DNA from: Zygnema cylindricum
Lineage: Eukaryota > Streptophyta > Zygnematophyceae > Zygnematales > Zygnemataceae
Length of the DNA: 62,000 nt
Reading direction: 5' to 3'
Assembly (NCBI GenBank): GCA_037447655.1
Contig: JBBHKE010002507.1
Coordinates: 1-62,000, forward strand
Positions 1-10,900 of the stretch are shown piece after piece. Under the pieces are notes generated by a model. It was given only the letters and a program-made list of their open reading frames with translations, was not told the origin of the DNA and did not search any database. A program made the position numbers and the translations under genes. Each line of letters begins with the position of its first letter. The stretch's first letter is position 1.

Positions 1-1075
1 CGCGCGATAATTTTCTGTCCTTATCAATAACTGGGAGGGATTTACATCGCCCGGGCAAAATCCTCCTCGAAGGTCTCCGCCGCCCGCCAAATAGGACCTC
101 CCCCCAATGTCTAATACCACTACGGTAGTAACACTTCATTTCGCAAATCTTAGGGAACGCGACAATCGTAATTATTGGCTTAGGGTATGGTTACATCAGA
201 CGAAAAGTGAGGTTTAATACAGATTTTTGTACTTTCTCGTACCATGCCGTACTATATTTTCGTATGTTTCTTGAAAACAACATTACAGAAAATAGATTAC
301 GATTCTCCAAGTATCCGGGAGAAGACATCGACCGTTCGATTACATTTTGGTCTTCATCTGCGAAGCAATCGCTCCATCCGCCTCTGTATTGGTGAACCCA
401 CCTCGCGGAGGTAGGTTCACCAATACAGAACCAGTCAATTCGCTACACCTGGACGATAGACACGTGCGTCGATGAAATATGAAAATTTTCACGCGTCCCC
501 AAAGTCACGTGACTTCGGACAAGGTGACCGTAAAATATTTGCCGAAAAGAAATACGGTTTTTTCCTGAAAGTCAGCAGAGTGAAGGAGATCTCTGAGGTA
601 CATTGATGCGGTACACTATCGAAGTACACGTACGTAATACGCAAGTACGGATTTCCATACAAAAATGGTCGGTTTTCAAATCGTTGACGATTTTAGAGAT
701 TTGATCGTCAACTTACGTGGAGCCACTCAAATCAGAACACGTATGTAAAAACTTATTTACAGACGATACGCGATGTAACCGAGGCCTCTGTAATACAGAA
801 ATTTTGCTGTCCGTACTATTACAGAGACCTGATGTAACCATACCTTTATTCATACGTCGTACATTGGTTAATTTTGTACTTTTTCGGTTACGGGCGGGCA
901 CGGTTAGTCGCGAGAAATCGAGATTCGGTTAATTTTTATTTTCGTAAACGTCGGTCGATTGACGGTTAACAATTTTGGAGCGTGACATAACCCGGTCGGG
1001 CGTCGGTTACTCAGATTTTGAAAAAAAAAAACGGTCGGTTTCGGTTATGTAAAATTTTGACTTTTGCGACCTCTG
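1..1075. mobile_element. Mosaic of transposon fragments
   Basis: No host gene is visible. Three pieces can be recognised by similarity to elements further along. Around 120-186 (reverse strand) lies a module seen again near 26710, 30915 and 31180, centred on the text AAGATTTGCGAAATGAA. Bases 479-845 are the reverse complement of the interior of the hAT-type element at 10901-12527, without the MITE nested there. Bases about 845-1075 match, inverted, the start of the hAT copy at 13230 and end in the terminus GACTTTTGCGACCTCTG. The piece from 1 to about 120 was not assigned. The order of insertion cannot be read. Confidence 0.6.
383..429. repeat. Near-perfect 22-bp inverted repeat (hairpin)
   Basis: Two 22-base arms with one mismatch flank the 3-base spacer GCG. 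The arms begin TCTGTATTGGTGAACC on the left and the right arm ends in its complement. The sequence could extrude as a hairpin or cruciform. It lies among transposon fragments, so it is probably an element end or a fold-back insertion rather than a host regulatory site. Confidence 0.75.
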
Positions 1076-1849
1076 TCATCTAGACAATTGTTTACGCATT
1101 TTAAATCGTCGTTTAAACGTTTAGACGAAATTTCACCTTTCAAAACTCATAATGAATTCTTCACATCGAAATGTTCGTCTTCATGACCTTAGTGATGTTT
1201 TCTTTTGTTTTTAGGGTGATATGTAGAGTTTTCAATCATGGAATTCAAATAACAATTTTCAACAATGATGGATTTTTCTTTGGCATTCCATGGTTGGCCT
1301 AATGCCATTTCAATTCCACCATTTCAATGGATACCCAATTTCAACGCTGGTCATAAATGTTTAGAATTTCAGTATTGGTCAGGCGAACACAATGGAATTC
1401 AACATTTGTTTTCTTTACATACCATTTAGTGTAGATTATTTTTTACTTGCTTAGCCTGTTATGTTGAAATATAGTTAAATGGCTATGCAAAAATATTTCC
1501 ACTAAAAAATAATATCTCAGCATTAACTTTTACAAAGTTTTAAGGTATAATCCCTCGCATTCTGTGCGGTGTAACTTCAAGTACGACGATTTTTGTCCTT
1601 TTGCATAAAAAAAAAATCTTGCTGAAACCTCTAGAAAGAAAAAAATATTGTCACCTCCTTTGTTTCCCTCCTCTCGCAGGTCGGTATAAAAGACCCTGCT
1701 ACTGCAGTTTACACGGATTTTGTTGGAGATTTAACCTAAATTGGAAAGTTAACATGGATAGCCACATGGATGTTAAACAAGTCTACGTTTTGTTTTGAAG
1801 AGTTGGACAACAAAGCTACTATGTGATTTAGCTCCGAGCAACTAAGCAG
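1076..1849. other. Unassigned non-coding stretch
   Basis: No open frame with recognisable coding features, no RNA gene and no repeat shared with the rest of the window was found here. Confidence 0.4.
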
Positions 1850-2040
1850 TACCCTGCCCATCATTATTAGAGCTAATAACTCTAATTCAATCGCAAGTTT
1901 TTTTGGCCAAAAACCAAAAAATAGTGTCAACAAGTTATTTGAAGGAGTGGACTAAAATTGGCAACATCTCCTTGCACTAAATTAGTATTAAATTCTTCCT
2001 AAGACTAATAAACCCTTAACGCTTATGACAATGGGAAGTA
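1850..2040. mobile_element. Stowaway-like MITE (TGCCCAT family)
   Basis: A segment of about 190 bp begins after TA with a terminal sequence containing CTGCCCATCATTATTAGAG and ends with the imperfect inverse GCTTATGACAATGGGAAG before TA. The interior shares the layout of the copies at 46957-47151 and 50006-50198: a CTCTAATTC-type block, a run around AAAATAGTGT, then a TTAAATTC or TTAATAATTC-type block. TA flanks and short inverted ends are the marks of Tc1/mariner-derived Stowaway MITEs. It has no coding capacity. Confidence 0.6.
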
Positions 2041-3342
2041 TAGTATCGAACAACACAAACTGTCCGGATGACATGTAGGCCATGGCGAGGGGTTTTACCT
2101 CCCCCACTCATGGAGCCCATGTGATGAAAAAACTTAACGATTTTAGACAAAATTCGAATGTGGATGACACCTTCGCCGATTGCAAACAATATCTATTCAC
2201 TAAAAATAGCGATACTGTTGTGAGATACAAGGATGGTCTTGCTCCCAACTTCAAAGGCCGTAACTATTGAGAAAGGTCTTACAATCACATACGTTATGAT
2301 GATAAAAATTTCAGAAGGCAAATTGCCACGCAAATGTACTTGTGAAATGTCAATGCTTGACGACTGGCAAAACTGTACTTGATTGTACATTTCTAACTAC
2401 TTGGGAAAACCTGCCATTAGGGTTTGGTTTCCCACCTGCAGCTAGGGTTAATGGGTATGGCCTGAGATAGCAGGTGGGTGGACATGGAAACAACCTAAAA
2501 ATAACCATAATTCAAAAACACCATAGAACATTATTTCATAAACAAATGTACCAGTAAAGAAAACACTCATCAGCGAGATACATTTGACAATCAAGTACCA
2601 ATAACATCAGTTACATGAGGCCCTATCAAATACCAGCCGTACCATAACCAGCTTTGCCAGACCATCAATATACAACGCTTTTTACATTAAACGCCATGTT
2701 CCCAAGAAAATGATATAACATAAGTACTGGAACATATCAATTCACCAATAGTAAAATCCCTACCGCAATAAGAAAGAGGAGAATAGCACCTACTATATAT
2801 AGAAACCATACATTTACCATGAGAGAACAGTTACATCACTTGCATAAATAGTCAGAATGAAGAAAATCCAGCTTCAAAACCTCATCCATATTAAGAACAC
2901 ATTTTGGACCACTACCAATAAATTGACTAACTGGATCCTGTACAGCTTCTGTAGACACCTATAGCTAAAACAACGTCGCGTAAATTGCCGATTGTGTCTG
3001 CACAAGACTAAATTAAAGGAGCAAAGATTTTAACACATCCCCAACGACATGGGCTAAGTCCCTACAACGATTTCCACATGAAATAACTGGTCACCTAAAA
3101 GTCAACTACCACGGTGATGTCGTATAAAGGTGGCGGTCAGCAACTGACCAAATAGTCAAATGAGGGCCTCTACAGAACCCAATAACTGATGTAACTTAGA
3201 AAAAAAAATGAAACAAAACTGCTTTAGAACACTGCTTCAAAACGCGGACCAGCCTGGAATATACTGTACAGCAAAAATAAACACAACAAAAGGTTAAATG
3301 GCGGCCTCGTAATTGAGCCGACTCTCGACTGAATAAAAAATG
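2041..3342. other. 3' flank of the SLC44-like gene, no gene seen
   Basis: The stretch lies downstream of the stop codon of the minus-strand transporter gene and probably includes its 3' UTR. No canonical AATAAA was found in the sense orientation close to the stop. Nothing else was recognised. Confidence 0.4.
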
Positions 3343-6300
3343 TTACTGCATGAGCAGTGTGTGACGTGATCTGATAACCTCATAGAACGCGGGATCGTTC
3401 CGTTGCAATGTCGCAGGATCTTCAGCGTAGCATACATAGTAGGTTGCCACGGCACTCTCAATAACGGACATGATAACGGATGTCTGATAAAGGAGAAACA
3501 AAAGAGCGTTGACAACAACACCCAATGAGAAAAGACATAATAAGAGCATTGACAACATCACCCTGTGAGAAAAGACATAACAGAAGCTTTGAGAACATCA
3601 CTCAGCGAGAATAGGTATGATAGGAGCATCGACAACATCAGCCGGAGAAAAAACAAACAAAAGATAAACGGAGAATGAACAGGCCAGGAAAAGGATTCAC
3701 AAGCAAAAGACTGCACCAGGCTATCCTCGTTGCCTTGAATTCTTTACCGAAGACGAGGAGACTTCAATTGCTGAATGACTCACCATAAAATATGCAATAA
3801 AGAACGAGAAAAGTGCAATCCCAACGGCCAAGTCTTGATCGACTTTGAAATACGTCCACAACCCGGCACTCAGGGATACAATAAGACCGCCAATTAAACA
3901 GCCCATAAAGAGTACTCCCATAACAAGATCGTCGTTGATGACAAGATGGAAGCCCTGGTTTAGGAAAAGATCCCACGTGTCTCGAGCCGATTCGACGAAC
4001 GACTTTCCGTAGATCGCCACCTGTCATTGCAACATCACATCAGAACCTGATGGCACAGAAGGCTCAGGTACAACAATAACATGCGAATGACAAAATATGC
4101 GAAATGCTTCAAAAAATGTACAAACGTGAAATGGGAAACGGAAGCCAATGAGAGCTACTATCACAACAAAAGTGAAGAGTTATAGAGCCTTACCTGGACA
4201 TACGCCCACTTGTTAAAGTACCGCAGGAGACTCTCTATGCAGCCCAAAATGCATTCGGCACAACATGCCAAAATAACCTCAACAGGGTTGTCGGCATTCT
4301 GACGGGCAACCGATTGCACCTGAGAAAAAAACAAAAAAACAGCAGTACAATGAGTGTGAGAGAGGAGAGAGAGGAAAGGAAGGAGAGACAGGAAAAAGAA
4401 GAGAGAGGAGAGAGGACAGGGTGAAGAGAGGAGAGGGGGGAGACGAGAGGGAGAGACGAGATGGAGGGAGGAAAGTGGAGAGAGAGGAGAGGGGGAAGGA
4501 GGTGGGAAGGAGGGAAGAAGGGGAGGAAAGGGAAAAGGTGGAGGGAGCTCGTCTTTGTCTTAATCTGCATGCAACAAAAACGACTCAGAAACCAGCCAGG
4601 TCTCTCTAGAAACCTCTCAAAGCCAGTCTGACCTCGCATGCAGTCCCTCAAAAGAACGTGTCGATGCCTTACCACTGCTCGTGCCGTGTGAACCAGCGCC
4701 ACGATGAAGGAGCCCAGACAGATACTTCCAAAGGAGCTGGTGGTCGCCCTCTTCAGGGAGCGTCCCGTGGGATTGGAGGGCATGTTGTGTCTCTGGAAGT
4801 AGTAGGTAGCCACTGTGCCCGATATCGTCACATGAGCAAGGTTGTGGAACACCTGTCACACATGGACACGCTTGAGGACATCAGGAAGGCGTCAACACAT
4901 GCCATAAGGGATGACGAGAAAACTCTCTCCGCGTGTAAGAGGGAAAATCTCTGTTCACATGACAGTCTTTGACTGGATGAGTGTGAAAAGCAGCTCCTAC
5001 GAGCATGGATTGATTAGCTGTGGGAATTGAGCTTGGATGTTAATAGTATCCATATCCATAGTATGCGCACCGGAATCAGTGTGGGCCACACTGGGAGAAA
5101 AAAACAGTCTTATCTGGGTTTGCAGACGGAATCAAACAAATCTGTGAATGAATGACAAAATTTGAGTTTACATGGACCGCGTCTGACTTGTAAATTAAAT
5201 GGTGTGTACATGCATTACTAATCATGCAGGTGAACTTTAATAAAAAAATTGCTACTTAGTAACAGTAAGGGCGGTAAACAGTAAAAAAAATATTGTTGAG
5301 AGCGACCCTGTTTTTTCCTTGTCCTCGACTCTTAGAAAGGAGGGAGCACATCGTATTGCAGTGCAAGTTGATGAACCACACCATTTAAGGCTATTACAAT
5401 TGACAATAAATCAGTCTTGCCCCTTTTTGACAATGAAGCACAAAAATAGTGTCAATAGTGCAAAATTACCGAACCATAAAGAATATGATCCCATGTCATC
5501 CCACCCTATAATATTATCATTGGTCTAATTTAGTATTGATTCAAACTTTGTACCAATGCTAGCTTCAGGTGCTTCTCGCTTACCTCCATTGTCCAATACA
5601 AGCTTAGAAGAAGACCAATGATAATATAGATATTGTTGTCCTGCGCCCAAGCACCATACAACTTTCCAGGTCAGGACCTTCATGTCAGGCGAATCTGCAA
5701 ACGAATCTTCCTTAAGACAGACTTTGTAAGCGTCTGAAAAACAAATGATCAGGTGCAAGAGATTTACGAGAAAAGTTTATGAAAGAGGTTTGTGAAAAAG
5801 TTGTTTGAATGGTTTTACTGTAAAAAGGTTTGTACCTGACTGACTGCACCCGAGACGCCAAAAATCCAAACAGCAATAAACTCGACAGAAAGCAGGAGGC
5901 AAAGGAAGGCTGCCCCAATGGTGGAAGGGAAGAGACGAATGACAGCAACTGCCTGTCTTAACATGGCACCAGCAAAAGGGATCCTGCAAAAACCGATAGA
6001 AACCAGCAAAACTTCATTTCTAAGCATCAATTACACTGACAAAGACTTCATTAAACCGAAGTACTTTACACCAGGCTTTGTGGAATTGTTAGAATTTCAA
6101 ACTACTTGTATGTGTGGATCGCGAAATGAAGACATTCATTTACTTCCGGGTGCTGTTTCACTACGATTTGAAAGATGTCCAAGCCAGACTTACTATTACT
6201 CCAAAACATCAGAACTGAGATTGAAAGCGTATCTCTTTAAGGATAATCAGACCTGCAATCCATACGCGCATAACTGCAAAGGAACAAGTTATACTTCTGC

Positions 6301-9300
6301 AATGACGATTTACATAAGGCTGTGGATTGAACATCCTGCCGCAGAAATCCTACGAAGAGCCTCTTTTACATTCAACTTTGAGATCCATGTTCCTTACCTA
6401 CACTGCAAAAGGTCCGGTACGACTACAGAATAGGCAATAATACTGTGGGTACACTAGACCTTTCACCGCTAATAGAGTAAATGACACTGATCCAGTCCTG
6501 CATTTTCTGTTGAAAATAATACTGTAAGTTCAGCAAGTGGATAGTGAGCACCCACATCATTCAGCTCTTAACTGGTATAAGTAATACTAATTTCACATAC
6601 TAGAAATCTAAGGGCGCAAACCCGTAGAAACACACACAACCAGCACCTGGAACGTACAGAAATACAACACTAATTTAAAACAAGTACTAAAGAAATCCTT
6701 TACTCTAATAACAATGAACATTGCGTATCGCATGAACAGCACCTGCAACCTACAGCAATGACTTAATTGATTTCAAACAACTCCCAAGAATTCCTTAAAC
6801 TCTTTTTACAATGAACATTGTAAACAGCACCTGGAGCGAACAGCAATGGCGTAGAAGAGGTTGAAGAGCGCCATGACAAGGAAGAAGATGCCCACCCAAC
6901 GGCTCTCATCTCCAGCGGCAAGAAGGAAACCTCCAAGAGCCGCAGCAACGAATACGCCCCACCAAAGAGACACGTAGATCATGGCTCTGGAGTAGAGAAA
7001 GAACCACACCCAGGAATGCCAGAAGCGTTAACGAATTGCCAAGTTTTTAAGGACCCTTTTCTGATACCGTAGTTTGAGTGAAGGAGGCTCGTTGAATTGA
7101 GCTGAATGGATAAGAAGAGCTGAGGAAGACGCAGTTGGAGAAATGGTGGAGACCGTAAAAGTGAGAGGAAAACAGTAAGAAACTTGCGGAGTGCAGAAAC
7201 ATCATACACGTGGAAGCACACATAGAAAACAAAATCGTCACAGTGCCAGCAACCATGTGAGGCACCAACAAGTGTGTATATGTATGGGGGAGGGAGAGGG
7301 AGAAGGGGGAGAGGAAGGGAGAGGGAGAAGGGGGAGAGGAGGGGGGAGGGAGGGAGGGAGGGAGAGAGACACACTTGTCCATCCTCTTTCCCTGCAGGGC
7401 CACACTCAACACCCTTACCCCACCATCTTCCCACCTCTCTTCCTACACTCTTTCCAACCCTCTTCCCCACCCTCTTTCCACTCTCCTCCTACACTCTTCC
7501 CAACCCTCTCTTCCTACACTCTTCCCAACCCTCTCTTCCCCAACCTCTTCCCCACCCTCCTCCCCACCCTCTTCCCCACCATCCTCCCCACCCTCTTCCC
7601 CACCCTCTTCCACTCTCCCTTCCCATCCCTCCCCCCCAAGCACTCACATGGGCGCCAGACGAATGAGCTGGAGCCAGAGACTGGCGAAGACGAGCCCCAG
7701 AGCGGCCGCCCCCAAAAGCTGCGGCAACCAATTTTTCAGCTCCACCGAACTGCTCCCAGAGTTGGTTTCCGAGGTGCTGTTGATTCCCTTAATTCCGAGG
7801 TAGATGAGGATACCGTGCATGGCAAGGAATTGCACTGCATGGAACCACAACGCCGTAATGTGTTTGGTTGACAAGGACAGACAGGGAGGAGAGAAGGGAA
7901 GGGAAGGGAAAGGAGGGCAAAATGATTACGGTACGTATGCGAAAAATGAACAATCGGTCGGAAGCCGAACATAGGAAGGTACAGTTGTAACATGTGTACA
8001 TAGACTGGAATTATTCGGTTGGGGTGGAAAAAAAAAATAACCATTGATGTCATTTGGACAAACTTTTCCAAAGAACATGGAAATATTAATAAAACCATGA
8101 ATACCCTGAGCTAATGACGTAATCAATGACATAATAAAAAACCAGATGTCTATCACTGAATACCTCTTTCAAGATTAGGAATAAGTCCAGAGATTCTAGG
8201 GATTGCCATATAGGGTATGTATGAGTCAGTGCAGTGCTGCAAACGGGGGTCCCAGTTTGCCCCTCTCTTGCAAACTGGGCTTAAACAAGAGAGAGGTGTT
8301 ACTGAAAGGACGGGTGGAGAAAAATTTGTTTTTTTCATTGATGAACGAACAAACAGAAGGTAAGATGTTTTCAGAAGGTAAACACCAAATATAAAACAAT
8401 CGAAAAAACGAAGTTAAAAAGAGGAGAGCATCAAGACGATAATCCACAACGTACAGGACAACTATAAGCAATTGTACCTGTTTTTAAAATAAACTGGAAA
8501 TAAAGTGCACAAAAGGAAAATAAGGGACATGATCCACACTACTTCCAAACCAAAGTGTTTGAAAATATGCAAGGGGAAAAAACAAAAAAAAGAGAAAAAA
8601 AAATAACAACCATAGCACAACAACAAAACAAAGGTATAAAGTTCGGCAGTCGACTTTGAAGCCATTTCAAGCCATTTCATGTCATTCTATCCAACTCATT
8701 TCAAGAAGGCAACATAAATCCGTACATATGAAAAGGACAGCTGCCCAGACGTCCTTGTAACCGCCTTCATACCCTCTCCTCTGTCCCGAGGACTCCGGAC
8801 CAGGAGGCGCCAGCTGGTAGCCATAAGATCCCACAACCCATCAAAAGCCATCTGAGTCAGGAGACTTTTCTACTTCACCCTCTCCTTTAACCCCACTTTT
8901 CCCCTCCTTGCTGCCCTCCCCACCTCCCTTTGGCCCGCCCACTATCACTCTCTCCTACATCGCCCCGAACTCCGCCCTGTTTATCTGTCCTTTCAAACAG
9001 TAATTTTCTCAATTCTATCAAACCCAATCACCCCCCTGCATCCTCCCTGCCTCTCCCCCTGCCTCTCTCCCTCCCTCCATCCTCCTCCCTCCATCCTCCT
9101 CCCTTCACCTCACCTTGGTGTTGTCCGCATACTGCTGATACTGGTAGTTCGGAGGAGGAGCTCCATACATTCCGTAGTTTGGAGGGGGAGAGCCGTACGG
9201 TCCAGCAGTAGGGTACGGCTGCGGCTGCATGGGGCCTTGAGGCGGCTGGTTGTACTCAGGCTGCCGAGGATCCCTGGGAGCCTGCAGTTAAGTGGAACAG

Positions 9301-9624
9301 CATTGGTGGCGAATGGAGAAAAACAGTTAACAGCCACGTGGCACAGCATTAGTGGCGAATGGAGAAAAACAGTTAACAGCCACGTGGCACAGCATTAGTG
9401 GCGAATGGACAAAGACAGTTAACAGCCACGTGGCACAGCATTAGTGGCGAATGGAGAAAAACAGTTAACAGACACGTGGCACAGCATTAGAGGAAAATAG
9501 AAGGAAATAATACAGCCACGTGGCACAGCATCAGTGGCAGATGGAGGGGGATAAGGAAAGATGAGGAAGGAGAGTAAGAGTGACGAGACAATACCTTTGC
9601 TGACTTGTCTGATGAAGACGACAT
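3343..9624 (-). CDS. Choline-transporter-like protein (SLC44/CTL, PNS1 type), 11 exons, 505 aa
   Basis: Exons in transcript order are 9624-9595, 9281-9114, 8813-8726, 7834-7648, 6986-6831, 5983-5836, 5640-5584, 4852-4673, 4319-4194, 4020-3784 and 3483-3343. All introns are GT-AG, and the sum is 1518 nt in one frame. The N-terminus (1-85) is Pro/Tyr/Gln-rich with GAPPPNYQYQQY, as in fungal and plant PNS1-like proteins. About ten hydrophobic segments follow, near residues 88-109, 132-157, 160-182, 189-207, 231-254, 260-275, 318-338, 351-375, 410-435 and 443-470. Family signatures include HNLAHVTISGTVATYYF and the block after exon 9, VAIYGKSFVESARDT. The length suits the PNS1 branch (about 500 aa) rather than the longer CTL1 branch. 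The protein should sit in the plasma membrane or an endomembrane. Choline is the family substrate, but transport is not shown for many members. The start is the first ATG, giving a 10-codon first exon. Confidence 0.9.
4338..4550. repeat. Polypurine (GA/GGA) tract in intron 8
   Basis: About 200 bp of almost pure purine on the plus strand (GAGAGAGGAGAGAGAGGAAA-like) fills most of the intron between exons 8 and 9 of the transporter. In the transcript it is a C/U-rich tract that runs into the exon 9 acceptor region. It could act as an extended polypyrimidine tract or form triplex DNA; this is inference. Confidence 0.8.
7283..7625. repeat. G-rich block followed by C-rich block in intron 4
   Basis: Intron 4 (6987-7647) carries about 85 bp of GGGA/GGGAGA repeats on the plus strand near 7283-7370. 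After a short spacer come about 190 bp of CCCTCTTCCCCACCCTC-type repeats (about 7437-7625). The two blocks are roughly complementary, so the strand can fold back. Each block also has repeated runs of three or more G on one strand, which is the pattern for G-quadruplexes. In the transcript (minus strand) the G-rich block comes first, just after exon 4. Confidence 0.8.
8880..9108. repeat. Pyrimidine-rich tract in intron 2
   Basis: Most of intron 2 (8814-9113) is C/T-rich on the plus strand, including repeated CCTCCCTCCATCCTCC units close to the exon 2 donor at 9113. The transcript is therefore purine-rich here. No separate gene was found inside. Confidence 0.6.
9297..9540. repeat. 46-47 bp minisatellite with CACGTG in each unit (intron 1)
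   Basis: Five successive CACGTGGCACAGCAT units start at 9334, 9381, 9427, 9473 and 9517, a period of 44-47 bp; a partial unit precedes them. The array fills most of the 313-bp intron 1 (9282-9594) of the transporter gene. Every unit carries the palindrome CACGTG, the core of the plant G-box bound by bZIP and bHLH factors. The later units are more diverged. Regulation through these sites is inference. Confidence 0.85.
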
Positions 9625-10060
9625 GGCACCGACGGAGAAAAAGACACGTGGAAATCTTCGGTTATGGAGTGAAAAAAAGGCAAATGAAGTTGGATGAGTA
9701 AAAGGCCACCTAACTGATTAGGGAAAAAAATAAAACTAATGTAAACGATAAATAAATAATGGTAGGGTCAGGGAAATAAGTAAAAATAAAGAGCAGGAAG
9801 TTTTGAAGACAAATCAAAACGCTTCTAAAAATGCCACCTGGTAAAAACCAATCCCGAAAAAAGCAGTCCGCCGCGTTAAGCGAAACACAATAATAGCTTC
9901 ATATGGAGGAGAATCGAAGCCATGGCAGAAACACGCGCCGGCCGGCCGCGCCCCAAGCTCCACGTTGGTTCGGGAAGTGGAATAAGCCAGGTGGCATAAA
10001 ATGCGGTCGAATGAGAGGGCACCGAATGTAGCTACAGTACAGTCAGGGTAAACTATAAAG
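9625..10060. promoter_or_regulatory. 5' flank of the SLC44-like gene
   Basis: This is the stretch upstream of the minus-strand start codon, before the first MITE. It should contain the 5' UTR and promoter. No clear TATA box or initiator could be assigned. A GC-rich patch with GCCGGCCGGCCGC-like text lies near 9938. Confidence 0.3.
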
Positions 10061-10247
10061 TACACAGTGAATCGCTACTACTGTAGCGTTCATAACGCTA
10101 TTTCGGCGCCCCCAAATTTTGACCAAAATTCTCAAATAGTATTAGTAATTCTATTTTGGAAAACCCTAAATTCCCCATTAGCGGTAATAACGCTAATTAT
10201 TTAATAACCCTAATTATTTCATAACGCTAATAGCGATTCACGGTGTA
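10061..10247. mobile_element. Stowaway-like MITE (CACCGTGAATCGC family)
   Basis: About 187 bp flanked by TA. The ends are CACAGTGAATCGCTA on the left and TAGCGATTCACGGTG on the right, inverted repeats with one difference. The interior contains ATTAGCGGTAATAACGCTAA and is non-coding. Its ends match those of the MITEs at 10880, 30963, 32284, 39417 and 41798. Confidence 0.8.
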
Positions 10248-10332
10248 CTGTACACCATATATCGTAATCATAGAGTGAATATCGGTGGTTTGACATAACG
10301 GAAATGTCCGGTAACCGAAAGGACCGAAAGTC

Positions 10333-10407
10333 GAGGTAGACGATGATATCGGCACGTGTGCGTGGTTCACACTTGGAAAAATGGGAAAACGATGTCATAA
10401 ATTTTGG
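10333..10407. repeat. Left arm of an inverted repeat around the 10.9-13.1 kb nest
   Basis: Text including CGTGGTTCACACTTGGAAAA recurs in inverted form at about 13129-13190, beyond the right end of the MITE at 10880-13069. The pair suggests that this MITE landed inside an older fold-back or TIR element. The outer ends of that element were not found. Confidence 0.5.
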
Positions 10408-10900
10408 GATCCGTATGCCAAATTTCATAAAATGACAAAAAACGCATCGGTGACGGTTGGGGCGGTTGGTTTAGACCGTTTTGGAGCGTAGAGGCGGACA
10501 AAATATACAGTTGCATGCGTCAAAACTCGACAGCTGCGTAAAGCAAACGGCAACTGCCGTCCGCCATCGGACATCATGTTCGGAATGCACTTTTTCGTTT
10601 TTGAAGAATTTCGAAAACGAAGCGCACGGACGTGAAAAACCGTACAGGAATTCATTCCATCGCAAACTTCTGAACAAACTAGGGGACCAATCACATAAGA
10701 GAACACGTAATGTCAAAAAAAAAAAAAAAACACCGATGGAAAAAATAAAAAAGGGGCATGTCCAAAATTTCCTTCGCGGTTATTTTCGGTCTGTACAAAC
10801 GCTTGCGTGGCAGTACATTTTGGTTTGGAAGGATTGCGCTTCCTTTTCGTACGGGCAAGTGGCTCCCATCACGACACGCTACACCGTCAATCGCTATTAG

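Noticed and set aside
4235-4852. 205-codon open frame on the minus strand
   Set aside because: It joins exon 8 to exon 9 of the transporter by reading through intron 8, whose pyrimidine-rich RNA gives a Ser/Leu/Pro/Phe run. The splice sites explain both ends.
5918-6433. 171-codon open frame on the plus strand
   Set aside because: It overlaps exon 6 of the transporter in antisense and otherwise covers intron 5. No family resemblance is visible and the composition is like intron sequence.
7191-7871. 226-codon Gly/Arg/Pro-rich frame
   Set aside because: It is low-complexity translation of the GGGA and CCCT tracts of intron 4, running antisense through exon 4.
9297-9540. CRISPR array
   Set aside because: The units are contiguous tandem repeats without unique spacers, inside an intron of a eukaryotic gene.
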